A DNA stretch of 64,000 nucleotides from JAFALK01 sp036500605 (lineage in GTDB: Bacteria > Pseudomonadota > Gammaproteobacteria > Burkholderiales > Burkholderiaceae_C): positions 1-64,000 of the forward strand of contig DASYBU010000044.1 in assembly GCA_036500605.1 (NCBI GenBank), read 5' to 3'. Shown here one piece after another: positions 52,243 through 59,647 of this stretch (position 1 is its first letter; each line of letters begins with the position of its first letter). The notes below the pieces were generated by a model. The model saw nothing but the letters and a program-made list of their open reading frames with translations. It was not told the DNA's origin and made no database searches. A program made the position numbers and the translations under genes.

Positions 52243-53546
52243 GCGCTGGCGGTCATCTGATCCACGATCTTCGGCAACTCGCGCACGCGGCGGATCACCG
52301 GATGGCGCCAAGCCACCAAGCTCAGCAAGAGCGCCGTCACGCCAGCCAGCAGCAGCGAGGCGCGCAGGCTCACGTGCTCGCCGAGCCAACCGCCCATCAG
52401 CGCGCCCGGGCCCGCCGGGATCAGGATCAGCCAGCGCATCGTGCTGGTCATGCGACCGAGCATCGGAGCCGGCGTGACCGATTGGCGCAGCGACAGGAAG
52501 TTGATGAAGATGAGCACCGCGCCGATGCCGAAGGTGAACAGCATGAAGGCAAACGCCACCACGCCAAAGGCGTTGGCGGGCATCACGGCCAGCGCCAACC
52601 AACCGAGGCCGCTCGTGCCAATACCGGCCACCAAACAAGGTCCAGGCCCGAGTCGGCGGCTGATGCGATGGCCGAACACACTGGCCAGCACCGTGCCCGC
52701 GCCCAGGGCAACATAGCAAAGCCCGACCGTCTGGCCTGACAGGCCGAGGCTGCGCGTCGCGTACAGGATCTGCACCACCTGGGCCGCGTTGTTGCAGAAC
52801 TGCCAGCCCCCGACCGCGCAGGCCAGGCTCACCAGCAGCGCGCGATGGCGCACGAACATCAGGCCCTCCTTCATGTCGCGCCAGAATTCCGCGCCCGTGG
52901 TCTTGTGCAGTTCCTCCTTGACCTGCACCCCGCGCAGGATGAAGGCTGAGGTCAGCACCAGGCAGGCGTCGACCGCCAGGGCCACCGGCGCGCCGAGCAG
53001 CTTGATCAGCAAGCCCGCCACGCCAGGCCCGGCCACTTCGGCGCCCGAAGACGCCAGCGCGTTCTTGGCATGCGCTTCGACCAGACGGTCACGGCTCACC
53101 ACCTGCGTCAGCACGATCTGCGCCGCGCTGCCGGCCGTGGTGTAGACCATGCCCAGCACGAAAGCCACGAGATAAAGCCAGCCCATGCTGAGCCAATCGA
53201 GATAAGCGGCGAGCGGCACGGTCAAGACGGTCAGACCCAGCGTGGCCTCGCCGAGCACATAGACCGGCAGCTTGCGCACGCGGTCCAGCCACACGCCGGA
53301 CGGCAGCGAAAACAACACGAAGGGCGCGATTTCCATCGAGGTCAGCAGGCCCATCTGCGTGGGCGTGGCATGCAACAGCACGGCGGCCGTCAACGGCAGC
53401 GCCAGCATGGTGATCTGAGCACCGAGCGAGCTGATCAGGATGGAGCTCCACAAGCGCCGGTAGATGGCATTGCGAAGCAGGTCTTCAGGGGGCAGGCGCA
53501 ACAAGCCTATGAGGCGATCACGCCATGATCGCAAGAGCGGATACAT
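52239..53546 (-). CDS. MFS transporter (enterobactin-exporter/EntS-like)
   Basis: A 435-residue integral membrane protein with about 12 predicted segments. FLLRNAIYRRLWSSILISSLGAQITMLALPL-type N-terminus, MEIAPFVLFSLPSGVWLDRVRKLPV (the family MFS motif A-like loop) and GSAAQIVLTQVVSRDRLVEAHAK are typical of the EntS/YbfB-like exporter group. The substrate is not known. ATG 53546 is chosen because GGAG lies six bases upstream; a TTG 12 bases earlier lacks such a site. It is coupled to the GNAT gene downstream, so the acetyltransferase may act on a related compound or confer resistance. This is an inference. Confidence 0.88.
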   Translation of the reverse strand: MYPLLRSWRDRLIGLLRLPPEDLLRNAIYRRLWSSILISSLGAQITMLALPLTAAVLLHATPTQMGLLTSMEIAPFVLFSLPSGVWLDRVRKLPVYVLGEATLGLTVLTVPLAAYLDWLSMGWLYLVAFVLGMVYTTAGSAAQIVLTQVVSRDRLVEAHAKNALASSGAEVAGPGVAGLLIKLLGAPVALAVDACLVLTSAFILRGVQVKEELHKTTGAEFWRDMKEGLMFVRHRALLVSLACAVGGWQFCNNAAQVVQILYATRSLGLSGQTVGLCYVALGAGTVLASVFGHRISRRLGPGPCLVAGIGTSGLGWLALAVMPANAFGVVAFAFMLFTFGIGAVLIFINFLSLRQSVTPAPMLGRMTSTMRWLILIPAGPGALMGGWLGEHVSLRASLLLAGVTALLLSLVAWRHPVIRRVRELPKIVDQMTASA

Positions 53547-53727
53547 CGGAGTCTCCAAGCAGTCGACAGAGCAGGGGGCGAGCTGAAGCAGGCGCCAGCA
53601 GGAGGCGCGTTTCAGATCACGGTCGAGTGCGGTCGAGGAGCTTGGTCATGGCGTCATGGAAGGGAGCCGCGATGTTACCAAGCAGCCGGCTCAAAGCAAG
53701 AAGTCATGTTGATGAGAGCGAGCGAGA

Positions 53728-54915
53728 TCAACGCGAAAGCCGCAGCAGTTTGCCGCTGTCGGTGAGCAGCAGGAGCGCGCCATCGGGCGCCTGGCGAACG
53801 TCGCGGAAGCGTTCGCCCAGATTGCCATACAGGGCCTCGCGCGCCACCACCGTGTTGCCGTCGAGCTGCAGGCGCCAGAGCGCCTGGCCGGCGAGCGAGC
53901 CCGAGAACAGCTGGCCCTGCCATTCCGGGAACATGCTGCCCGTGTAGAAAGCCAGACCCGAAGGCGCGATCGAGGTGGGCACCCAATAGGTCAGCGGCTC
54001 GACGTAGTCGGGCGCATGCGTACCGCCGCCGATACGACAGGCATCACCCACGGGGTCGCCGTAATTGCAACCGTAGCTGCGGATCGGCCAGCCGTAATTG
54101 CCGCCCGATCGCGAGATATTGATCTCGTCGCCACCCTGCGGGCCATGTTCGCTGATCCAGAGCTCACCCGTCGTCGGATTCAAGGCCGCACCTTCGGGGT
54201 TGCGATGGCCCAAGCTCCAGATACCGGGCAAGGCCGATGCGCCAAGGCTGGGGTTGCCTGAGGGAATGCTGCCGTCGCGCGCAATGCGCACGACCTTGCC
54301 GAGCGTCTGCGCCAGATCCTGCGCCGGGCTGCCGAGCGCCCGCTCGCCCAGCGTGGCAAAGAGATTCTTGTCGCGCGCGAACACGAGCCGGCAGCCGTAT
54401 TGCAGCGAGCCGCTGACCTTCGGCTGTTGCCGGAAGATCACAGCCAGCTCCTGCAAGGCATTGCCGACCAGCTTGGCCCGCGCCACGGCTGTGCCGGTGT
54501 GGCCGGTGTCCGTGCCGGTGCCCGGCTCGGCGTAGCAGAAGTAGACCCAGGGGCTGCTGGCGAAATCGGGGTCCAGGGCGATGTCGAGCAGGCCGCCCTG
54601 CCCGCGTGCATCGACGACGGGCACACCGCTGAGCGTGGCCACCGTGCTGCGGCCGTCGCTGGAAAGCCGCACGATGCTGCCCGCTCGTTGTGTCACCAAC
54701 ATCTCGCCGTCAGGCAGGAAGGCCAGGCCCCAAGGACTCTGCAGGCTGGTGTTCAGCGTCGTCATCTGGACGGCTGCCGGAGCAGGCGCCGGCGCGGGTG
54801 GCGGTGGTGCTGGCGGAGGTGGCGCGGGTGTCGTCGCGGCTCCGCCGCCACCTCCGCAACCAGAAGCACAGGCGAGCACCGAGGCGAACAAGGCCGTCAG
54901 TGCGCGCCGGTTCAT
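53728..54915 (-). CDS. PQQ-dependent sugar dehydrogenase-type lipoprotein (soluble aldose dehydrogenase)
   Basis: A 395-residue protein with a six-bladed propeller of the GDH-B/aldose sugar dehydrogenase (YliI) type. SPWGLAFLPDGEMLVTQRAGSI and GQGGLLDIALDPDF begin the fold; IWSLGHRNPEGAALNPTTGELWISEHGPQGGDEIN is the strongest signature, with the PQQ-binding His and Asn. An N-terminal signal with a possible lipobox (SVLAC or ASGC) is followed by a Gly run and an Ala/Pro-rich linker (about residues 20-50), so it is probably a surface or periplasmic lipoprotein. It would oxidise a sugar using PQQ if PQQ is available. It overlaps no neighbour and is 2 bases past the ggt stop, suggesting one transcript. 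Confidence 0.92.
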   Translation of the reverse strand: MNRRALTALFASVLACASGCGGGGGAATTPAPPPPAPPPPAPAPAPAAVQMTTLNTSLQSPWGLAFLPDGEMLVTQRAGSIVRLSSDGRSTVATLSGVPVVDARGQGGLLDIALDPDFASSPWVYFCYAEPGTGTDTGHTGTAVARAKLVGNALQELAVIFRQQPKVSGSLQYGCRLVFARDKNLFATLGERALGSPAQDLAQTLGKVVRIARDGSIPSGNPSLGASALPGIWSLGHRNPEGAALNPTTGELWISEHGPQGGDEINISRSGGNYGWPIRSYGCNYGDPVGDACRIGGGTHAPDYVEPLTYWVPTSIAPSGLAFYTGSMFPEWQGQLFSGSLAGQALWRLQLDGNTVVAREALYGNLGERFRDVRQAPDGALLLLTDSGKLLRLSR

Positions 54916-54917
54916 GG

Positions 54918-56534
54918 CTAGTACCCGACCGCCGCGCCGTCGCGCCGTGGATCGCTGGCGGCCACGTAACCTTCCACGGCCGGGTCGCCGAGCCCCCAGA
55001 TGAACTGGCCGGCGCCGAAGTCCTGGTAGCTGTCGTGAATGTCGCCGATCTGGTGGCCGAGTTGCCGCAGGCCTTCGATCGTCTCGGCCGGCGCATGCGG
55101 CTCGATATTGATCGACAAGCCCTCGTTGTAGCGCCAGCGCGGCGCATCGCAGGCCGCCTGTGGCTGCTGGCCGTGGTCAAGCATGCGCACCAAGGTCTGC
55201 ATATGGCCTTGCGGCTGCATATTGCCGCCCATCACCCCGAAGCTCATCTGCGGGGCGCCGTCCTTCATCAGGAAGGCCGGGATGATCGTGTGGAAAGGTT
55301 TCTTGCCCGGCGCGACCTGGTTGGCGTGGCCTTCTTCGAGCGTGAAGCAATGGCCGCGATTCTGCAAGGACACGCCGTAGCCTGGCACCACAAGCCCGGA
55401 GCCGAAGCCCATGTAATTGCTCTGGATGAAGCTCACCATCATGCCACTCTCATCGGCCACCGTGAGGTAGATCGTGCCACCCTTGACCGGATTGCCGCAG
55501 GCAAAGTCCTGGGCGCGGTGAGGGTTGACCAATCTGGCGCGCTCGGCCAGATAGGCCGGATCCAGCAGCTCCGCCACCTTGACCTTCATGCTGCGCGGGT
55601 CGCTCACATAACGGTAGGTATCGGCGAAGGCGAGCTTCATGGCCTCGATCTGCAGATGTTGGGCCTGCGTGCTGTCCACGACATGGCTGCGATGGTCGAG
55701 GTGCTGCAGGATGCCCAGCGCGATCAACGCTGCGATGCCTTGGCCGTTGGGCGGGATCTCATGCAGCGTGTGGCCCGCGTAATCCTGCGAGATCGTGCCG
55801 ACCCATTCAGGCGCATAACTCGCCAGATCAGCGGCAGTCAGCGCGCCGCCGGTGGCCTTGGCAAAGGCTGCGATCGCTTCAGCCACCTCACCGCGATAAA
55901 AGGCCTCGCCGCGCGTCTGCGCGATCAGGCGCAACGTGCGCGCGGCGTCCGGAAAGCGGAACAACTCGCTGACCTCGGGCGCACGGCCCTTGGGCAGGAA
56001 GGCTTGCGCGAAGCCGGGTTGAGCGGTGAGGTCCGGCAAGGCAGCGGCCATCGCCCATTTGCGTTGCACGATGACGGGCACCGCATAACCGCGCTCGGCG
56101 ATCTCGATGGCTGGCGCCATCAGATCGGCAAAAGGCAGCTTGCCGAAACGCTCGCTCATCGTCGCCCAGGCCGCGACCGCGCCGGGCACGGTCACACTGC
56201 CCCAACCACGCTGCGGCGGCGCCTTGGCATCAGCGCCGTAAGTCTTGAAGAAATGCTCGGACGTCCAGGCCTCGGGCGCGGTGCCGGAGGCGTTGAGCCC
56301 ATGCAATTGCTGCCCATCCCAGAGGATGCAGAAAGCATCGGAGCCGAGGCCGTTGCTGCAGGGCTCGACCAGCGTCATGCAGGCCGCAGCGGCAATCGCC
56401 GCATCCACCGCATTGCCGCCCTGCGCCAGCATGCGCAAGCCGGCCTGCGCCGCCAGCGGATGCGAAGTGGAGACGATATTGCGCGCAAACAGCGGACTGC
56501 GCACGCTGGAGTAGGAACTCTGCCAATCAAACAT
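54918..56534 (-). CDS. ggt: Gamma-glutamyltransferase
   Basis: A 538-residue Ntn-hydrolase precursor that would autocleave at Thr and hydrolyse or transfer gamma-glutamyl groups, for example of glutathione. The nucleophile region reads KGGTIYLTVADESGMMVSFIQSNYMGFGSG, with the first Thr in GGTIYL-T, and FQSNYMGFG-type residues are conserved. AQGGNAVDAAIAAAACMTLVEPCSNGLG (early) and GGSVTVPGAVAAW are family hallmarks. The MFDWQSSYSS start at 56534 is close to the domain start; earlier Met codons up to 56645 cannot be excluded. No clear signal peptide is visible at this start, so localisation is open. Confidence 0.9.
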   Translation of the reverse strand: MFDWQSSYSSVRSPLFARNIVSTSHPLAAQAGLRMLAQGGNAVDAAIAAAACMTLVEPCSNGLGSDAFCILWDGQQLHGLNASGTAPEAWTSEHFFKTYGADAKAPPQRGWGSVTVPGAVAAWATMSERFGKLPFADLMAPAIEIAERGYAVPVIVQRKWAMAAALPDLTAQPGFAQAFLPKGRAPEVSELFRFPDAARTLRLIAQTRGEAFYRGEVAEAIAAFAKATGGALTAADLASYAPEWVGTISQDYAGHTLHEIPPNGQGIAALIALGILQHLDHRSHVVDSTQAQHLQIEAMKLAFADTYRYVSDPRSMKVKVAELLDPAYLAERARLVNPHRAQDFACGNPVKGGTIYLTVADESGMMVSFIQSNYMGFGSGLVVPGYGVSLQNRGHCFTLEEGHANQVAPGKKPFHTIIPAFLMKDGAPQMSFGVMGGNMQPQGHMQTLVRMLDHGQQPQAACDAPRWRYNEGLSINIEPHAPAETIEGLRQLGHQIGDIHDSYQDFGAGQFIWGLGDPAVEGYVAASDPRRDGAAVGY

Positions 56535-56662
56535 AGCGTCAGCATTCTGAAGGGTTGAAGCCTTCATTGTGTAACGCATTGCAAAGGCCGGCCCTGCAGT
56601 CAACGCAGGCTTTACAGGCCTCGTTGAGACGGGGCACTTTCGCAAACCCGGAGGAACACCTC

Positions 56663-56857
56663 ATGAACGCAATCAAGACCGCCCTGATCCCTGCCCTGCT
56701 GGCCCTGAGCGCCGGCGTTGCCATGGCGGCCGAAGCTCCTGCAGCCGCCGCTCCTGCTACCGCCGCAGCCTCTGCCCCGGCCGCCAAGGCGCACAAGCAT
56801 CACGCCAAGGCGAAGAAAACCGAAGCCGCCGCTCCTGCGGCAGCTGCCTCGAAGTAA
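56663..56857 (+). CDS. Small secreted Ala/Lys/His-rich protein (acid-shock Asr-like)
   Basis: A 64-residue protein. Residues 1-22 are a signal peptide (ALSAGVAMA). The mature part is low complexity, about half Ala, with AKAHKHHAKAKK in the middle, and resembles the composition of the acid shock protein Asr of enterobacteria. GGAGG lies eight bases before the ATG, so the start is firm. The gene ends in a terminator. No independent evidence for function; a role in acid stress is inferred only from composition. Confidence 0.75.
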   Translation: MNAIKTALIPALLALSAGVAMAAEAPAAAAPATAAASAPAAKAHKHHAKAKKTEAAAPAAAASK

Positions 56858-56876
56858 TCACTTCCCGCCTCTCTTG

Positions 56877-56910
56877 AAACCGCGTCGGGCTCGCGCCCCA
56901 CGCGGTTTTT
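56877..56910 (+). terminator. Intrinsic terminator of the small secreted protein gene
   Basis: AAACCGCGT (56877-56885) and ACGCGGTTT (56900-56908) form a 9-bp stem followed by a T-run (about six T). It lies 20 bases past the stop and reads in the plus direction, and separates the small gene from ureG. Confidence 0.85.
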
Positions 56911-56965
56911 TCATGCTCGGCTCGCAATTTGCTAGTCTCCAGCTTCCACTGACAGCAAAGCATCC

Positions 56966-57613
56966 ATGAGCTCGGCACTTCATTCCATTCCCGGTCGCAC
57001 CAAACATCTGCCTCCCCTGCGAGTGGGCGTGGGCGGCCCCGTCGGCTCGGGCAAGACGACGCTGGTGGAAGTGCTCTGCAAAAGTCTGCGCGACCGCTAT
57101 GACCTGGTGGTGGTCACCAACGACATCTACACCAAGGAAGACCAGCGCCTGCTGACGGTGGCCGGCGCGCTGGAGCCCGAGCGCATCATGGGCGTGGAGA
57201 CAGGCGGCTGCCCGCACACCGCGATTCGCGAAGATGCCTCGATCAATCTCGAAGCCGTCGATCGCATGCTGGGTCTCTACCCGAACGCCGACATCGTCTT
57301 CATCGAATCGGGCGGCGACAACCTCGCCGCCACCTTCAGCCCCGAGTTGTCCGACCTGACGATCTATGTGATCGACGTGGCGGCTGGCGAGAAGATTCCG
57401 CGCAAGGGCGGGCCCGGCATCACCAAGAGCGATCTGTTTGTGATCAACAAGACCGATCTCGCCCCGTACGTAGGCGCGAATCTCGATGTGATGGAAGCTG
57501 ACACGAAGCGCATGCGGCCAACGCGCCCCTTCGTGATGAGCAATCTGAAGACCGGCGCAGGCTTGGCTCAGGTGATCGATTTCATCGAAACCAAAGGCCT
57601 GCTCAAAGCCTGA
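56966..57613 (+). CDS. ureG: Urease accessory GTPase UreG (stand-alone)
   Basis: A 215-residue P-loop GTPase that energises nickel insertion into urease. Motifs: GGPVGSGKTTLVEVLC (G1, about residues 23-38), ETGGCPHTAIREDAS (the Cys-Pro-His metal motif), ESGGDNLAATFSPEL (G3 region) and NKTDLAPYVGANLD (G4). All match canonical UreG. The surprising point is context: no urease structural genes (ureABC) or other accessory genes (ureD, E, F) are present in the window, and the gene upstream is the small secreted protein. It may act elsewhere in the genome or be a relic. Confidence 0.96.
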   Translation: MSSALHSIPGRTKHLPPLRVGVGGPVGSGKTTLVEVLCKSLRDRYDLVVVTNDIYTKEDQRLLTVAGALEPERIMGVETGGCPHTAIREDASINLEAVDRMLGLYPNADIVFIESGGDNLAATFSPELSDLTIYVIDVAAGEKIPRKGGPGITKSDLFVINKTDLAPYVGANLDVMEADTKRMRPTRPFVMSNLKTGAGLAQVIDFIETKGLLKA

Positions 57614-57637
57614 GCCGGTCGGACAGCGCTCGTTCGA

Positions 57638-58183
57638 TCAGAACTTGAAGTTCAAGCCAGCCGAGATGTCGTTGATGCCGGGATTGCCGGCCGAGGTGTT
57701 GAACTTGTAGCGGTTCCATTCACCGCGCAAGGCGACATTGCTGGTGAGGTCGTATTGCAAGCCCGCGCCGATCTTGAAGCGCGTGCCGCTGTCCGACACA
57801 TTGCCGTTGACGTTGTCGACGTCCTTCAAGTGCCCGTTGAATGCGCCGACGCGTCCCAGCAATGAGAACTTGTCGGCGATCGGCAGCTTGCCCACCACGT
57901 CGGCGTAGGTGCCGCGCGCCTTGAGGCCGCCGTTCGTGGTGTCGAAACGGCCGAGGTCGGTGTAGCCCAACTCCACGGCCAAGTTGGGTGTGAAGCTGTA
58001 GCCGCCATAGATGTTGTAGCTGGTCGCGCTGCGGTCCGTGGGAGCAACCGGCGAGTCCGACCGATCACGCGCAGCGCCAACGGACACACCACCATAAACG
58101 CCAGTGGCGCCATTTGAATCGGCTGCTTGAGCCAAGCCCGCAACGCCAGCCAGAGCCAGCAGGGCATATGCCATTTTCTTCAT
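57638..58183 (-). CDS. Outer-membrane beta-barrel protein (OmpA-like/porin-like)
   Basis: A 181-residue outer-membrane protein with a signal peptide (AGLAQA). The mature protein has eight or so alternating strands, ending in a C-terminal Phe (SAGLNFKF), as OMPs do. TSYNIYGGYSFTPNLAVELGYTDLG and SLLGRVGAFNGHLKD resemble OmpA/OmpX/PagP-like eight-stranded barrels. The function is unknown; such barrels are common surface or lipid-linked proteins. ATG 58183 has AAGGAG upstream. It is convergent with ureG (24 bases apart). Confidence 0.88.
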   Translation of the reverse strand: MKKMAYALLALAGVAGLAQAADSNGATGVYGGVSVGAARDRSDSPVAPTDRSATSYNIYGGYSFTPNLAVELGYTDLGRFDTTNGGLKARGTYADVVGKLPIADKFSLLGRVGAFNGHLKDVDNVNGNVSDSGTRFKIGAGLQYDLTSNVALRGEWNRYKFNTSAGNPGINDISAGLNFKF

Positions 58184-58348
58184 AGGAACTCCTTTTTCTT
58201 GAAATGCGCTCGATTGCTCTTGCGCACTCACAGCATCGGGAGCGCTCTTGAAGTTCTTGCGTCGTGGGGATGAAGAAGTCGAAGGCTTGGCAAAGAACTG
58301 GGCCAGGTCGTAACGGCAGCTTTGCACGGCTTCAGCCGTGCGTCAGAC

Positions 58349-58564
58349 TCAGACCGCGACGAGCGGGAAGACCTTGCGCACGGGAGCCTCGGCCGGGCAG
58401 GCGGCCAGCGCTTCGTCGAAGATTTCGCGAGCGCAGTCAAGGCAGCAGCCGCAGCCGGCCGCCACGCAGGTTTCGTCTTGCAGCACGTCGAAGTTGCGCA
58501 CGCCCGATTCCACGCTGCGGCGGATGTCGCGGTCGGAAACTCGGTGGCAGAGGCAGACGATCAT
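58349..58564 (-). CDS. bfd: Bacterioferritin-associated ferredoxin (Bfd)
   Basis: A 71-residue 2Fe-2S protein. MIVCLCHRVSDRDIRRSVESG is the BFD-like domain start, with Cys4 and Cys6; the second pair lies in VAAGCGCCLDCARE (Cys38, 40, 41, 44), more Cys than usual. Bfd binds bacterioferritin and transfers electrons to release its iron. Start ATG 58564 gives the family N-terminus. It is 125 bases downstream of bfr, same strand, so probably co-regulated. A half Fur-box-like motif lies upstream (58604-58620). Confidence 0.93.
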   Translation of the reverse strand: MIVCLCHRVSDRDIRRSVESGVRNFDVLQDETCVAAGCGCCLDCAREIFDEALAACPAEAPVRKVFPLVAV

Positions 58565-58603
58565 GGCGGCTTCAGAGAGAGAGAGAAATGCTCTGAAGCG
58601 GAT

Positions 58604-58620
58604 ACTAACGCAAATGCGAA
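58604..58620. promoter_or_regulatory. Possible Fur half-site upstream of bfd
   Basis: ACTAACGCAAATGCGAA lies 40-56 bases upstream of bfd. Its TGCGAA half (58615-58620) matches one arm of the hemP palindrome. It is not fully palindromic, so it is only a candidate. Confidence 0.3.
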
Positions 58621-58689
58621 CCCTTCTCAATCGGGTTCACATCAAGTCGTGAAATCCTGGGGTTTCTCCGCCGGACTTCAGCCCACCCC

Positions 58690-59157
58690 TCAGCCCATCT
58701 GCGTCTGCAGCCAGTTCTGCTCACCCACCTGTGCCACCAGCGCGATCTGGGTTTCCAGATGGTCGATGTGCTCCTCGGTATCGCTGAGGATGTCCTCGAG
58801 GATCTCGCGCGAAACATAGTCACGCACGCTCTCGCAGTACGCGATGGCTTCTTTCAACAGCGGGTGCGAGCTCATCTCGACGCGCAGGTCGCAGTGCAGC
58901 GTCTCGATGGCGCTCTCACCGATGTAGAGCTTGCCAAGATCCTGCAGATTGGGCAGACCTTCCTGCGTGAGGATGCGTTCGATCAGCTTGTCGGCGTGCT
59001 TCATCTCCTCGATGGACTCTTCGTACTCGTGCTTGGCGAGGCGCTCCAGGCCCCAGTTCTTGAGCATGCGCGCATGCAGAAAGTACTGGTTGATCGCGGT
59101 GAGCTCGTTCTTGAGCTGTGCATTGAGATATTCGAGAACCTTGGCATCGCCCTTCAT
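58690..59157 (-). CDS. bfr: Bacterioferritin
   Basis: A 155-residue iron-storage protein. The N-terminus reads MKGDAKVLEYLN, then NELTAINQYFLHAR with Glu18; HADKLIERIL and the EMKHADK region give Glu51, Met52 (heme ligand), and His54; Glu94 is present. The C-terminal ferroxidase ligand Glu127 of E. coli aligns with Thr127 here, with Glu128, Glu129 and His130 adjacent (SDTEEHID), which is a departure from the usual motif. It would assemble a 24-mer iron cage with heme. Start at MKGD has AGGAGCAC upstream; the open frame is longer, but that part is non-coding. It is divergent from hemP. Confidence 0.95.
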   Translation of the reverse strand: MKGDAKVLEYLNAQLKNELTAINQYFLHARMLKNWGLERLAKHEYEESIEEMKHADKLIERILTQEGLPNLQDLGKLYIGESAIETLHCDLRVEMSSHPLLKEAIAYCESVRDYVSREILEDILSDTEEHIDHLETQIALVAQVGEQNWLQTQMG

Positions 59158-59305
59158 TTTTGTGCTCCTTGGATAGGGTTTCGGCCCGCATTGTGCTCGC
59201 TCCGGCGTTGTCCACACACCAAAGTCCGCGCTCGGGCGTTCTGCATGCAAAGCGTTCTCAGACGCAGTCCCGTGATCCTGGCGCGCATCCAAAAAGCGTT
59301 GCAAT

Positions 59306-59320
59306 TGCGAATTATTCGCA
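59306..59320. promoter_or_regulatory. Fur-box-like palindrome upstream of hemP
   Basis: TGCGAATTATTCGCA is a perfect 15-bp palindrome (6-bp arms, 3-base centre), extended by TTGC..ATTAG on the sides. It lies 13 bases before hemP and about 150 bases from bfr in the divergent region. It matches the AT-rich, GCGAAT-centred form of betaproteobacterial Fur sites. Iron-repressed control of hemP is the likely reading. Confidence 0.65.
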
Positions 59321-59333
59321 TTAGCATAAGCCC

Positions 59334-59531
59334 ATGAAATCCACGCCCCACCCCCACGTCGGCCAGCCGCCTCCCGCGCTGGTCACATCGCCGGTCGGCG
59401 CCTCGACGCCGCGCAGGCGGCTCACCAGCCATGCCCTGTTGGGCAACGACCGCGAAATCGAGATCGACCATGCAGGACAGCTCTATCGACTGCGCCTGAC
59501 TTCCCTGGGCAAGCTGATCCTGACCAAGTAA
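59334..59531 (+). CDS. hemP: Hemin uptake protein HemP
   Basis: A 65-residue protein of the HemP family. The conserved core is at the C-terminus: SHALLGNDREIEIDHAGQLYRLRLTSLGKLILTK in parts (LGNDREIEIDHAGQLYRLR, LTSLGKLILTK). The N-terminus is a variable Pro/Thr/Ser-rich stretch. HemP is required for heme uptake and is Fur-regulated in relatives, which agrees with the palindrome 13 bases upstream. There is no good Shine-Dalgarno site, so the start is close to the promoter region and the leader is short. Confidence 0.9.
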   Translation: MKSTPHPHVGQPPPALVTSPVGASTPRRRLTSHALLGNDREIEIDHAGQLYRLRLTSLGKLILTK

Positions 59532-59647
59532 GCAGTAAGCCAGGGCTCCGGCCGTACGGCACGAACCCCAATTCTCATTTCCCGCACCAGCCAGCGCTTG
59601 CCAGCCCGTGCCGGCCTTCAACCCAGAAGGCTCACTAGGCAGCATCC
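59532..59647. other. Short gap after hemP
   Basis: 116 bases between hemP and the DUF2325 gene. It is GC-rich and repeats CCAGC/GGCC; I found no clear terminator or promoter. Confidence 0.3.

Noticed and set aside
54690..56558. A 622-codon plus-strand open frame opposite the sugar dehydrogenase and ggt
   Set aside because: It is antisense to two well-supported genes and has no recognised motif.
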